A stretch of 47,757 bases of DNA from positions 112,009 through 159,765 of the forward strand of contig CALWGF010000005.1 in assembly GCA_944379995.1 (NCBI GenBank), written 5' to 3'. This DNA comes from an uncultured Clostridia bacterium. GTDB taxonomy: Bacteria > Bacillota > Clostridia > Lachnospirales > Anaerotignaceae. This document shows, piece after piece, positions 35,513 through 43,947 of the stretch. The notes under the pieces were generated by a model. That model did not search any database. It was not told where the DNA came from and saw nothing but the letters and a program-made list of their open reading frames with translations. Numbering within the stretch: position 1 is the stretch's first letter; each line of letters starts with the position of its first letter. Position numbers and translations under genes: made by a program.

Positions 35513-35530
35513 AGTTAGTATAAGCTAACT
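35513..35530. promoter_or_regulatory. Palindromic operator candidate AGTTAG-n6-CTAACT
   Basis: A perfect 6-6-6 inverted repeat six bases before the AGGAGGG site. It resembles DtxR-type iron or manganese boxes in its TTAG/CTAA arms, but the identity of the regulator is inference. Confidence 0.5.
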
Positions 35531-35548
35531 AAAATAGGAGGGATTATT

Positions 35549-36559
35549 ATTAAAAAATATACAATGACAATTACTTTAGCAATAATTTTGATTATTTTAT
35601 CTATATGCTCTTTGTTTATAGGTGTTATTGATATAGAGCTTTCATCACTTTTTTCAGGTGATATAGAACACCTTGAAATATTTTTTGTATCTCGTTTACC
35701 ACGTTTACTTGCTATATTATGTACAGGTATGGGTATGAGTGTTGCAGGTCTTATTATGCAACAATTATGTATGAATAAATTTATTTCACCAACAACAGGT
35801 GCAACAATATCATCTGCACAGTTGGGAATACTTATTGCTCTTTTGTTTTTACCTAATTCAACATTATGGAGTAGAGCAATATTTGCTTTTGTAACAGCTA
35901 TACTTGGAACTTGGGTTTTTGTTTGGTTTGTACAAAAAATGCAGTTTAAAGATGTTGTTATGGTGCCTCTTGTAGGTATAATGTTTGGTAATGTTATAGG
36001 TGGAATTACAAGTTATATTGCATATAAATATGAATTGACACAGGCTTTATCTTCTTGGCTTGTTGGACATTTTTCACTTGTGTTAAAAGGTAGATATGAA
36101 ATTGTATATTTATGTGTACCTCTTATAATACTTGCTTTTATATTTGCTAATCATTTTAATATAGTAGGTATGGGAAAAAGCTTCTCAAAAAACTTAGGTG
36201 TTAATTATAATCTTGTGTTGTTTTCAGGATTAACAATAGCAGCAATGATTACAGCAAGTGTTGTAGTTGTTGTTGGTGCAATTTCTTACATAGGTCTTAT
36301 AGTTCCTAATATTGTGGCTATGTTTAAAGGTGATAAAATACGAGGAACACTTATTGATACTGCTCTTTTTGGTGGGATATTTGTTTTGGTTTGTGATATG
36401 ATAGCAAGAATTGTTATTGCACCTTATGAACTTCCTATTGAACTTATAATTGGTATTATAGGTAGTGTGTTGTTTGTTGGATTACTCCTTTATCGTTTAC
36501 AGTATGGAAGAAAAAGTGTAAAAATAAATTTTGGTGGTTTTGGAGGTAAATGTTCATGA
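35549..36559 (+). CDS. Siderophore ABC transporter permease, first (YclN/FatD/CeuB-like)
   Basis: This is a FecCD-family permease with about nine or ten membrane helices; it pairs with the next gene to form the channel. Motifs include RLPRLLAILCTGMGMSVAGLIMQ-type sequence and GLIVPNIVA near the end. The first ATG (35564) is 21 bases after AGGAGGG, too far. An in-frame ATT at 35549, six bases after that site, gives MKKYTMTIT, typical of the family, so AUU is the likely start (336 residues). The stop overlaps the next ATG as ATGA. The operon order matches B. subtilis yclNOPQ. Confidence 0.88.
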   Translation: MKKYTMTITLAIILIILSICSLFIGVIDIELSSLFSGDIEHLEIFFVSRLPRLLAILCTGMGMSVAGLIMQQLCMNKFISPTTGATISSAQLGILIALLFLPNSTLWSRAIFAFVTAILGTWVFVWFVQKMQFKDVVMVPLVGIMFGNVIGGITSYIAYKYELTQALSSWLVGHFSLVLKGRYEIVYLCVPLIILAFIFANHFNIVGMGKSFSKNLGVNYNLVLFSGLTIAAMITASVVVVVGAISYIGLIVPNIVAMFKGDKIRGTLIDTALFGGIFVLVCDMIARIVIAPYELPIELIIGIIGSVLFVGLLLYRLQYGRKSVKINFGGFGGKCS

Positions 36560-37530
36560 GTACAGCAGTAATAAGAAATAGAAAAAGTATTATTATATTG
36601 GCTTTAATAGCGATTATTGCCTCTGTTACATATATGATTTTTGATGTAAATTTTGCAAATGAAAAATTGTTTATGTATGCTATGAAAATTCGTACTCCAA
36701 AACTTTTGGCAATGTTTATATCTGCTGTTGCAATAGGTGGTGCATCAATAGTTTTTCAGTCAGTAATAAATAATAGAATTGTAACACCTTGTCTTTTGGG
36801 TATGAATTCTCTTTATACTTTAATACATACAGCAGTTGTTTTTGTAATTGGTTCAGGTAGTATTTTTGTTACAAATGGCAATATTGCTTTTGCTATTGAC
36901 CTATTTTTAATGGGAACAATAGCGACTATTGTTTATAGTTGGCTTTTTAAGAAAACAAAACATAATGTTTTATATGTAATGTTAATCGGAACAGTTATGA
37001 CTTCATTCTTTTCAAGTATTCAAACAACAATGGTAAGAGTTATGGACCCTAATGAATATGATACATTACTTACAACATTAGTTGCTAGCTTTAATAATAT
37101 AAATGCAGAAATTATTGTTTTCTCAATAATAATTCTTGTAGGTATAACAATTATACTTCGCAAAGAGCTTGCTTTATTAAATGTAATTACACTTGGAAAA
37201 TCACAAGCTATAAATCTTGGTGTTGATTATGATAGATGTATAAGTAGATTACTTCTTGGAGTAACACTTTATATTGCAGTTGCAACAGCTATGGTAGGAC
37301 CTGTGTCATTCCTTGGCATTATAATAGCAAATCTTTCAAGACAGTTGTTAAAAACATATCGCCACAGTCAGCTTATACTTGGCTCTGTATTATTTGGTAT
37401 GGTTACATTAATAATAGGTCAGCTTATAGTTGAACATATATATTCATATGCTGTACCTGTAAGTGTGTTTATTACTATTGCAGGTGGTTTATATTTCCTT
37501 TATTTATTATTAACTAACAGAGGTGTATAA
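36556..37530 (+). CDS. Siderophore ABC transporter permease, second (YclO/FatC/CeuC-like)
   Basis: This is the second FecCD-family permease of the pair, 324 residues, with many hydrophobic segments and the conserved RTPKLLAMFISAVAIGGAS-type region and GPVSFLGIIIANLSR near the end. ATG 36556 is nine bases after GGAGG and overlaps the preceding TGA; ATG 36550 is only three bases away and less likely. Translationally coupled to the first permease, consistent with equal amounts. Confidence 0.92.
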   Translation: MSTAVIRNRKSIIILALIAIIASVTYMIFDVNFANEKLFMYAMKIRTPKLLAMFISAVAIGGASIVFQSVINNRIVTPCLLGMNSLYTLIHTAVVFVIGSGSIFVTNGNIAFAIDLFLMGTIATIVYSWLFKKTKHNVLYVMLIGTVMTSFFSSIQTTMVRVMDPNEYDTLLTTLVASFNNINAEIIVFSIIILVGITIILRKELALLNVITLGKSQAINLGVDYDRCISRLLLGVTLYIAVATAMVGPVSFLGIIIANLSRQLLKTYRHSQLILGSVLFGMVTLIIGQLIVEHIYSYAVPVSVFITIAGGLYFLYLLLTNRGV

Positions 37531-37531
37531 A

Positions 37532-38284
37532 ATGATAATAAGAAATTTAATTAAAAAATACGATAATAAAACAGTTGTTGACTCAGTTGATTTTGAAATA
37601 CCTAAGGGTAAAGTTACATCTATGATAGGACCTAATGGTGCTGGTAAATCAACAGTTCTTAATATTATTACAAGACTTATATCAAAAGATAGTGGAGATA
37701 TACATTTTGAAGGTAAAGATATTACACAATGGAAAAGTAAAGAATTAGCAAAAAAATTAGCTATACTTACACAAACAAATAATGTGCAAATGAAACTTAC
37801 TGTAAGAGAACTTGTGGCTTTCGGTCGTTTCCCTTATTCTGGTAATCATCTTACAAAAGAAGATGAGGAAATGATAGATAAAGCCATAGAATATATGGAA
37901 CTTCAGGAATTTCAGGATAGATTTATTGATGAACTTTCTGGTGGTCAAAGACAAAGGGCGTATATTGCAATGGTTATTGCTCAAGATACAGAATATATTT
38001 TCTTTGATGAACCTACAAATAACCTTGACATATACCACGCTACAAATATGATGAAAATAGTTCGTCGTTTATGTGATGAACTTGGAAAAACAGTTGTACT
38101 TGTTTTGCATGAAATTAACTATGCTGCTTTTTATTCAGATTATATTTGTGCATTTGTAAATGGTAAAGTTGCAAAATTCGGTACTGTTGAAGAAATAGTA
38201 AATAAAGAAACATTATCAGATATTTACAAAGTTGATTTTGAGATAATGGAAATACAAGGCAAACCATTATCCATTTATTATTAA
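37532..38284 (+). CDS. Siderophore ABC transporter ATP-binding protein (YclP/CeuD-like)
   Basis: This is the energy subunit of the operon, 250 residues. Walker A GPNGAGKST at about 33-41, signature LSGGQRQR, Walker B YIFFDEPTNNLD, and switch LVLHEINYA. ATG 37532 lies six bases after AGAGGTG; the longer frame from GTG 37523 would start inside that site. It directly follows the second permease. Confidence 0.94.
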   Translation: MIIRNLIKKYDNKTVVDSVDFEIPKGKVTSMIGPNGAGKSTVLNIITRLISKDSGDIHFEGKDITQWKSKELAKKLAILTQTNNVQMKLTVRELVAFGRFPYSGNHLTKEDEEMIDKAIEYMELQEFQDRFIDELSGGQRQRAYIAMVIAQDTEYIFFDEPTNNLDIYHATNMMKIVRRLCDELGKTVVLVLHEINYAAFYSDYICAFVNGKVAKFGTVEEIVNKETLSDIYKVDFEIMEIQGKPLSIYY

Positions 38285-38318
38285 TATTACTAATATATTT
38301 TATTTTTAGGAGGAAAAA

Positions 38319-39290
38319 ATGAAAAAAATATTATCTTTAATACTTGCGACAGCCTTTGCTGTATCAGCAGTAGCTTGCGGTAACACATCACAGGAAACAA
38401 CAACAGAAGAAGCAAAAACTGTTACAGTATCATCTTTAAATGGTAACAAAGAAAAAATAGAGGTTGAAGTACCTTTTGACCCACAAAGAGTTGCTGTTTT
38501 AGATATGCCTTCACTTGATATTATTGATAGTTTAGGTGTGGGAGATAGAGTTGTAGGTTCTGCTGATACAACAATAGAATATTTACAAGAATATATGAAT
38601 ACTGATAAAGTTGCTAATATAGGAACAATAAAAGAGCCTGATATGGAAGCTGTTATGTCAGTAGAGCCAGATGTAATATTTATAGGTGGTCGTTTAGCTG
38701 GTGTATATGATGAATTAAGTGAAATCGCTCCTGTTGTATATTTATCTATTGATACAGAATTAGGTTTATATGAAAGTACAAAAAACAATGTTGAAACAGT
38801 AGCAACTATATTTGGTAAAGAAGATGAAGTGGAAGAAAAATTTTCAAATTTTGATGAGCGTATAAGTGCATTACAGTCATTTGCTAAAGGTAAAAATGCT
38901 GTTGTTGGTATTGTTACAAGCGGAAGCTATAACTTACTTGGAAATGATGGAAAATGCTCTATTATAGGTAATGATATTGGTTTTGAAAATATTGGTGTAA
39001 AAGATGATGGAACAGGAACTTCAACTCATGGAAATGAAACATCATTTGAATTAATTAAACAATTAAATCCAGATTATATGTTTGTTCTTGATAAAGATGC
39101 TGCAATAGCAACAGAAGGTGCTAAACTTGCACAAGAAATAATTGAAAATGAACTTGTTAAGGGTACAGATACATATAAAAATGGTAATATTGTTTATTTA
39201 GAACATTCTTCTGTATGGTATACTGCTGAAGGTGGTATTACAGCATTAGATTATATGTTAGGTGACCTTGAAACTGCTCTTTTAAAATAA
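38319..39290 (+). CDS. Siderophore-binding lipoprotein (YclQ/FatB/CeuE-like)
   Basis: This is the extracellular binding protein of the transporter. The lipoprotein signal ends in AVAC, with Cys20 as the lipid anchor. The class III binding fold follows, with FDPQRVAVLDMPSLDIIDSLG and EPDVIFIGGR as in the YclQ/CeuE group, which binds catecholate siderophores such as petrobactin. 323 residues. AGGAGG precedes the ATG, and a strong bidirectional terminator ends the operon. No siderophore synthesis genes are nearby, so it probably takes up foreign siderophores. Confidence 0.94.
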   Translation: MKKILSLILATAFAVSAVACGNTSQETTTEEAKTVTVSSLNGNKEKIEVEVPFDPQRVAVLDMPSLDIIDSLGVGDRVVGSADTTIEYLQEYMNTDKVANIGTIKEPDMEAVMSVEPDVIFIGGRLAGVYDELSEIAPVVYLSIDTELGLYESTKNNVETVATIFGKEDEVEEKFSNFDERISALQSFAKGKNAVVGIVTSGSYNLLGNDGKCSIIGNDIGFENIGVKDDGTGTSTHGNETSFELIKQLNPDYMFVLDKDAAIATEGAKLAQEIIENELVKGTDTYKNGNIVYLEHSSVWYTAEGGITALDYMLGDLETALLK

Positions 39291-39309
39291 TTAAAAGTTA
39301 GTTTATGCT

Positions 39310-39340
39310 AAAAAAGTGTACATAATTGTACACTTTTTTT
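39310..39340. terminator. Bidirectional terminator, siderophore operon and 65-residue gene
   Basis: AAAAAGTGTAC (39311-39321) and GTACACTTTTT (39328-39338) pair perfectly around ATAATT, with A- and T-runs on both sides. Confidence 0.92.
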
Positions 39341-39341
39341 G

Positions 39342-39539
39342 TTAATCATTTGAATATGTCCAAAATATACCGTTACCATTTCCAACAATTTTTGCATCTG
39401 CAATATATACTTCACTTTCATTCCATACTCTGCATTGGTCATCAATAAATAAAGGATATCCCATTTCCATGTGAAATCTTATAGCATCATTATCATCTTC
39501 AGTAAGCCCTACCATTGTATCATAATTAAATTCTTCCAT
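39342..39539 (-). CDS. 65-residue acidic protein of unknown function
   Basis: Read on the minus strand. The open frame extends to 39599, but ATG 39539 has AGGAGG about nine bases upstream and lies downstream of a good promoter, giving 65 residues (MEEFNYDTMVGL at the start). It is rich in Asp, Asn and Glu, with no cysteine pair or signal. It is transcribed divergently from the WYL/rtcB operon through overlapping promoters, so joint control is possible. No family recognised. Confidence 0.75.
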   Translation of the reverse strand: MEEFNYDTMVGLTEDDNDAIRFHMEMGYPLFIDDQCRVWNESEVYIADAKIVGNGNGIFWTYSND

Positions 39540-39570
39540 ATTATATAACCTCCTATAATATATATTTTTT

Positions 39571-39599
39571 AGTATATTGTATATATGTGCATATTTCAA
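39571..39599 (-). promoter_or_regulatory. Promoter of the 65-residue gene
   Basis: On the minus strand: TTGAAA (39599-39594), 17-base spacer, TATACT (39576-39571). Confidence 0.7.
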
Positions 39600-39605
39600 T
39601 AGACA

Positions 39606-39614
39606 TGATATAAT
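39606..39614 (+). promoter_or_regulatory. Extended -10 promoter of the WYL/rtcB operon
   Basis: TGATATAAT at 39606-39614. Its -35 region would lie inside the spacer of the opposing minus-strand promoter, so the two promoters overlap. Confidence 0.6.
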
Positions 39615-39647
39615 TTTCTATATTATAAAGAAAGGATAAATTGTATT

Positions 39648-40868
39648 ATGGCATATAAAGAGCTAGTTAAAAAATTCAATATAATAAGAAGTTATATAAG
39701 TGATTTTTATATTTATGGCTATAAAAACAGATATGAATATACAATAAAAAGTTCTCGCTCATATGATAACGAAAAAAGAAGAATTGAAAGTTATATGAAA
39801 GATTATATGGGTTTTAGATATACTCCTTTAGGTAAAAATGTTTTTATATCAATTGATAGCAGAATTTTATATACAAATCCTTTCTATAAGACACTTAAAA
39901 CAAAAAGTTTTACACAAAAAGATATTATCTTTCATTTTATAATATTTGATATACTTTATGATGACAATATATCACTTACTTTAAAAGATATAATAAATGA
40001 AATAGATAATAATTATAATATTGATTTTGTATTAGATGAGTCATTACTTAGAAAAAAACTTAAAGAATATGAAGAAATAGGAATTATTATTAAAGAGAAA
40101 AAAAACAAAAATGTATATTATAAAAGAAGTAATTATATTGATTTAAAAAAATGGCATAATGCTATTAAATTTTTTTCAGAAATAGGTCTTTGTGGTGTAA
40201 TAGGTAGTTTTATAGAAGATAATATAAATATTAAAAATAATACTTTTATATTTAAACATAACTATATGGCAAAAGCCCTTGAAAGTGAAATGCTTTATAA
40301 TATTTTTGATGTAATGAGTGAAAAGAGAGAATGTTTTATAGAAATATATTCAAGAAATAAATTTAGGGAAGTTAATATTGTACCTCTTAAAATTTTTGTA
40401 AGTTCTCAAACAGGTAGAAGGTATGTTATGGCTTATAACATTAATATGAAAAAAATTAAATCTTATAGACTTGATTATATTACAGATGTTAAAAAAGGGA
40501 AAATATGTTGTGATTTTGATATATTAAGAGATAAACTTAATAATATTCAAAAATATATGTGGGGTGTATTTTTGCCTTATAAATATAATATAAATACTGT
40601 TAAATTTGTATTACATATAAATGATAATGAAGAATATATTTACAAAAGACTTTTGAGAGAAAAAAGATGTGGAAATGTAATAAGACAAGATAAAAATACA
40701 GTAATGTTTTATTGTGCAGTTGTAGATGTTGATGAAATGCTTCCTTGGATACGTTCTTTTATAGGTCGTATAAAATATTTTGAATTTTCAGATAAAAATG
40801 CTGAAAAAAGATTGTATAATGATATTAATGAAATGTATAGTATGTATGGATTGGGGGAAAATTTATGA
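39648..40868 (+). CDS. WYL-domain regulator, first of a tandem pair
   Basis: This is a 406-residue protein. A winged-helix-like region (about residues 85-160, with SFTQKDIIFHFIIFDIL and LRKKLKEYEEIGIIIKE) precedes a WYL-type domain (about 225-300, with VPLKIFVSSQTGRRYVMAYN and SYRLDYITDV) and a WCX-like C-terminal domain. WYL domains sense nucleotide or nucleic-acid ligands in several defence and repair regulators. A GAAAGGA site lies upstream. It overlaps the next gene by ATGA. It probably regulates the rtcB operon it heads; the ligand is unknown. Confidence 0.85.
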   Translation: MAYKELVKKFNIIRSYISDFYIYGYKNRYEYTIKSSRSYDNEKRRIESYMKDYMGFRYTPLGKNVFISIDSRILYTNPFYKTLKTKSFTQKDIIFHFIIFDILYDDNISLTLKDIINEIDNNYNIDFVLDESLLRKKLKEYEEIGIIIKEKKNKNVYYKRSNYIDLKKWHNAIKFFSEIGLCGVIGSFIEDNINIKNNTFIFKHNYMAKALESEMLYNIFDVMSEKRECFIEIYSRNKFREVNIVPLKIFVSSQTGRRYVMAYNINMKKIKSYRLDYITDVKKGKICCDFDILRDKLNNIQKYMWGVFLPYKYNINTVKFVLHINDNEEYIYKRLLREKRCGNVIRQDKNTVMFYCAVVDVDEMLPWIRSFIGRIKYFEFSDKNAEKRLYNDINEMYSMYGLGENL

Positions 40869-41767
40869 TTTTTCACGAAATATACAGTTGCTATTACAAT
40901 GTTATAAGTGAAATTATTAAAAAAGCTATTAAATCAAATTTATCAAAAGAAGATATAAAAGAAATAGTAAATAATAATGCATTTAATGAAAGTTTTCCTA
41001 TAATATATAATGATTTAAAAAAGGGTAATTATGTTGTTATAGATAGTAATTTTAATACAATAATAAAACATATACCTAAAAGACCTTTATCATTGTTGGA
41101 GAAAAGATGGCTTAAATCTATAAGTCTTGATAATAGAATTAATATTTTTAATTGCAATACCGATTTTTTAGAAAATATAAAGCCTTTATTTACACCAGAT
41201 GATTATTATATATTTGATAAATATAATGATGGGGATTATTTTAATTCAGATGAATATATAAATATTTTTAATAATATATTATATGCTATTGATAATGACA
41301 GAAAAATACAAATATTTTATAAAAGTGAAAAAGGAAATAAAATAAATACAATATGTTCACCATTTAAAATAGAATATTCTGAAAAAGATGATAAATTCAG
41401 ACTTTTTGTATGTGGTTCAAAATTTGGAAATGTTTTTAATATAGGAAGAATATATGGCTGCAAAGTACTTGATACTAAAAGAGTTATTAATAAACATAGT
41501 TATGATAATAAAAAATATTTTATAATACAAACATCAAAAAGAAGAAATGCCCTTGAAAGAGTTCTTGTTTCTTTTGCAAATTTTGAGAAAGAAGCAGAAC
41601 GTATTGAAAATAACTTATATAAAGTTAAAATATATTATTATGAAAATGATGAGGCAGAAATTGTAATGAGAGTTATATCATTTGGTCCTCTTGTAAAAGT
41701 TATTGAACCTTTTGATTTTATTAATTTAATAAAAAAAAGACTTATTATGCAAAAAAGATATATTTAG
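40865..41767 (+). CDS. WYL-domain protein, second of a tandem pair
   Basis: This is a 300-residue protein with a degenerate WYL-like core (about residues 145-210, KIQIFYKSEKG then CSPFKIEYSEKDDKFRLFVCGS and IGRIYGCKV) and a C-terminal WCX-like domain; the N-terminal half has no clear helix-turn-helix. It starts within the stop of the first WYL gene (ATGA overlap), suggesting that the two proteins act together, perhaps as a hetero-oligomer. It ends in TAG, 88 bases before rtcB, with no terminator between. Confidence 0.8.
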   Translation: MIFHEIYSCYYNVISEIIKKAIKSNLSKEDIKEIVNNNAFNESFPIIYNDLKKGNYVVIDSNFNTIIKHIPKRPLSLLEKRWLKSISLDNRINIFNCNTDFLENIKPLFTPDDYYIFDKYNDGDYFNSDEYINIFNNILYAIDNDRKIQIFYKSEKGNKINTICSPFKIEYSEKDDKFRLFVCGSKFGNVFNIGRIYGCKVLDTKRVINKHSYDNKKYFIIQTSKRRNALERVLVSFANFEKEAERIENNLYKVKIYYYENDEAEIVMRVISFGPLVKVIEPFDFINLIKKRLIMQKRYI

Positions 41768-41855
41768 AAAGTTCGCAAATTTTTTTCCGAGAATATTGTT
41801 TTTTATAATGATAATATATAAATATAAATAAACAATATGAAGGGAGAGAAATATT

Positions 41856-43073
41856 ATGATGATTATAGAAGGAAAATATAATAAAGCAATAATTTATGGT
41901 GATATAGTAGATGATAATGCAAAAGAACAAATAAAAGAATTGTGTAATCAAAAATCATCAATAGGTAGAAAAATAAGAATAATGCCTGATGTACATGCAG
42001 GAAAAGGCTGTGTAATAGGATTTACAGCAGATATAGGCGATATTGTAATTCCTAGTGTTGTAGGTGTTGATATAGGCTGTGGAATGTTGACAGTAAGCCT
42101 TGGAAATATAGAAATTGATTTTGAAAAACTTGATGATATAATACACAAATATGTGCCTTCTGGAACTTCTGTACATGAAGGTAGATTAGTTCGATTTCCA
42201 AAACTTCAAAATTTAAAGTGTTATAGAAATCTTAGAGATACAAAAAGATTGGAAAGAAGTATAGGCACATTAGGTGGTGGAAATCACTTTATTGAAATTG
42301 ATGAAGATGATGAAAACAATAAATATCTTGTTATACACACAGGTAGCAGAAACCTTGGACATCAAGTAGCGGAATATTATATAAATATGGCTTATGATAT
42401 TATGAGTGGAAAAGATAAGATATTTGAGGAACAAAAAAGAATTATTGAAGAATATAAAGCTACCGGTCGTAAAAGTGAAATACAAAAGGCAATAGTTGAA
42501 CTTAAAAAAAGCTATTTAGCAAAAGAAATAGATATACCTAAAGAACTTTGTTATCTTTATGGTGAATATAAAGATATGTATATTAATGATATGACTATAT
42601 GTCAAGAATTTGCGAATATAAACAGAATTAAAATTGCAGATATTATACTTGAGAAATTATTTGATAAAAATATAAATGATTTTGAGCATTTTGAAACAAT
42701 TCATAATTATATTGATATGAAAACAAATATTGTGCGAAAAGGTGCTGTTTCTGCTCAAAAAGGTGAAAAATTACTTATACCTATAAATATGAGAGATGGA
42801 AGCCTTATTTGTATAGGTAAAGGAAATAGCGAATGGAATTATTCAGCACCACATGGAGCAGGTAGGCTTTTTAGTCGTGGAGTTGCAAAAGAAAAATTTA
42901 ATATTGAAGAATTTAAAAATAGTATGAAGGGCATTTACAGTACTTCTATTAATGAAAGTACACTTGATGAAAGCCCTATGGCATATAAAAATGCTGATGA
43001 GATTATAAAAAATATAGATAGTACAGCAGATATTGTAAAAATTATAAAACCTTTATATAATTATAAAGCGTAA
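41856..43073 (+). CDS. rtcB: RNA ligase RtcB
   Basis: RtcB joins RNA ends with a 2',3'-cyclic phosphate or 3'-phosphate to 5'-OH ends, using GTP and Mn. Key residues are visible: Cys75 in VDIGCGM and His144 in GGGNHF and His161 in HTGSRNLG as metal ligands, and the guanylated His333 in PHGAGRLFSR. The 405-residue length is at the short, bacterial end of the family. GGGAGAG precedes tandem ATGs. The context with two WYL genes suggests an inducible RNA-repair unit. Confidence 0.95.
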   Translation: MMIIEGKYNKAIIYGDIVDDNAKEQIKELCNQKSSIGRKIRIMPDVHAGKGCVIGFTADIGDIVIPSVVGVDIGCGMLTVSLGNIEIDFEKLDDIIHKYVPSGTSVHEGRLVRFPKLQNLKCYRNLRDTKRLERSIGTLGGGNHFIEIDEDDENNKYLVIHTGSRNLGHQVAEYYINMAYDIMSGKDKIFEEQKRIIEEYKATGRKSEIQKAIVELKKSYLAKEIDIPKELCYLYGEYKDMYINDMTICQEFANINRIKIADIILEKLFDKNINDFEHFETIHNYIDMKTNIVRKGAVSAQKGEKLLIPINMRDGSLICIGKGNSEWNYSAPHGAGRLFSRGVAKEKFNIEEFKNSMKGIYSTSINESTLDESPMAYKNADEIIKNIDSTADIVKIIKPLYNYKA

Positions 43074-43137
43074 ATAAGAATATATTCCCTTATTTGCGTA
43101 TATGTAATGACAATAATAATAAAGGAGGGAATATATT
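43069..43137 (+). promoter_or_regulatory. Overlapping hairpins that can mask a ribosome binding site
   Basis: Hairpin 1: CGTAAATAAG (43069-43078) with CTTATTTGCG (43089-43098), one wobble. Hairpin 2: AATATATTCCC (43079-43089), which is the loop of hairpin 1, is perfectly complementary to GGGAATATATT (43127-43137), which covers part of the ribosome binding site of the next gene. The two can form a pseudoknot or exclude one another. Confidence 0.5.
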
Positions 43138-43935
43138 ATGAAAACAAAAAAAGAAAAAATGCCTAAAAAAGTAAAAAGAAGGCTTACTGTAAGAGGGGTT
43201 TTATCAGCACTTATACTTATTACTCTTATACGTTCTGCTTTTATGGGACTATATGAAAATGTATTTGTATGTATATTATCACTTATACTTTTCTGTGTAC
43301 CTATGATACTTGAAAAAAGACTTGCAATAGACATTCCACCTGTTATGGAAGCTTTTATATATTGTTTTATATTTGCAGCAGAAATACTTGGTGAAATAAA
43401 TTCTTTTTATACTGTTATACATGGTTGGGATACTATGCTTCATACTATAAATGGATTTTTGGTTGCAGCTGTTGGATTTTCACTTGTAGATTTGTTTAAT
43501 AGAAGTGAAAGAATGACATTCAAATTATCACCTTTATTTCTTGCAATAGTGGCATTTTGTTTTTCAATGACTGTTGGTGTTCTTTGGGAATTTTTTGAAT
43601 TTACTATGGATTATTTTTTCCATACTGATATGCAAAAAGATTTTATTATAAGTAGTGTAAATTCTGTATTATTAAATCCTAGTGGACTTAATAGTGTTGT
43701 AAGAGAGCCTATAACAAGTCTTGTTGTAAACGGTAAAGACTGGATGGAATTTCCGGGAGGTTATATTGATATTGGTATAATTGATACAATGAAAGACCTT
43801 ATGGTTAATTTTGTTGGTGCTGTTATTTTTTCTATAATTGGTTTTGCATATGTAAAAACAAGAGGAAAAGGGAGATTTGCATCTTCATTTATACCAGTTG
43901 TACTTGATACTGAAGAAAAAGATAAAAATAAATAA
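43138..43935 (+). CDS. DUF2238-like (YjdF-like) membrane protein
   Basis: This is an integral membrane protein of 265 residues with about six or seven helices. The layout of polar residues within helices (WDTMLH, LWEFFEF, IDTMKDLMVNFVGA) matches the DUF2238/YjdF group, of unknown role. AGGAGGG precedes the ATG but lies partly in the inverted repeat described above. No terminator separates it from rtcB (64 bases), so it may be part of that transcript, although functional linkage is unproven. Confidence 0.78.
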   Translation: MKTKKEKMPKKVKRRLTVRGVLSALILITLIRSAFMGLYENVFVCILSLILFCVPMILEKRLAIDIPPVMEAFIYCFIFAAEILGEINSFYTVIHGWDTMLHTINGFLVAAVGFSLVDLFNRSERMTFKLSPLFLAIVAFCFSMTVGVLWEFFEFTMDYFFHTDMQKDFIISSVNSVLLNPSGLNSVVREPITSLVVNGKDWMEFPGGYIDIGIIDTMKDLMVNFVGAVIFSIIGFAYVKTRGKGRFASSFIPVVLDTEEKDKNK

Positions 43936-43947
43936 AATTAAATAAAA

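Larger units (their letters stand above)
35276..35548 (+). promoter_or_regulatory. Leader and regulatory region of the siderophore operon
   Basis: The first part (to about 35400) is featureless AT-rich DNA. The second holds a promoter (35427-35455), a palindrome over its -10, a terminator-like hairpin (35468-35505), and a second palindrome (35513-35530) just before the ribosome binding site. No ORF is seen. Confidence 0.7.

Noticed and set aside
35513..35530. Classical Fur box
   Set aside because: The arms AGTTAG/CTAACT do not match the GATAATGATAATCATTATC pattern; a DtxR-type or other repressor site fits better, though without proof.
38306..38788. A 160-codon minus-strand open frame
   Set aside because: Antisense to the start of the siderophore-binding lipoprotein gene, whose lipobox and domain order are clear.
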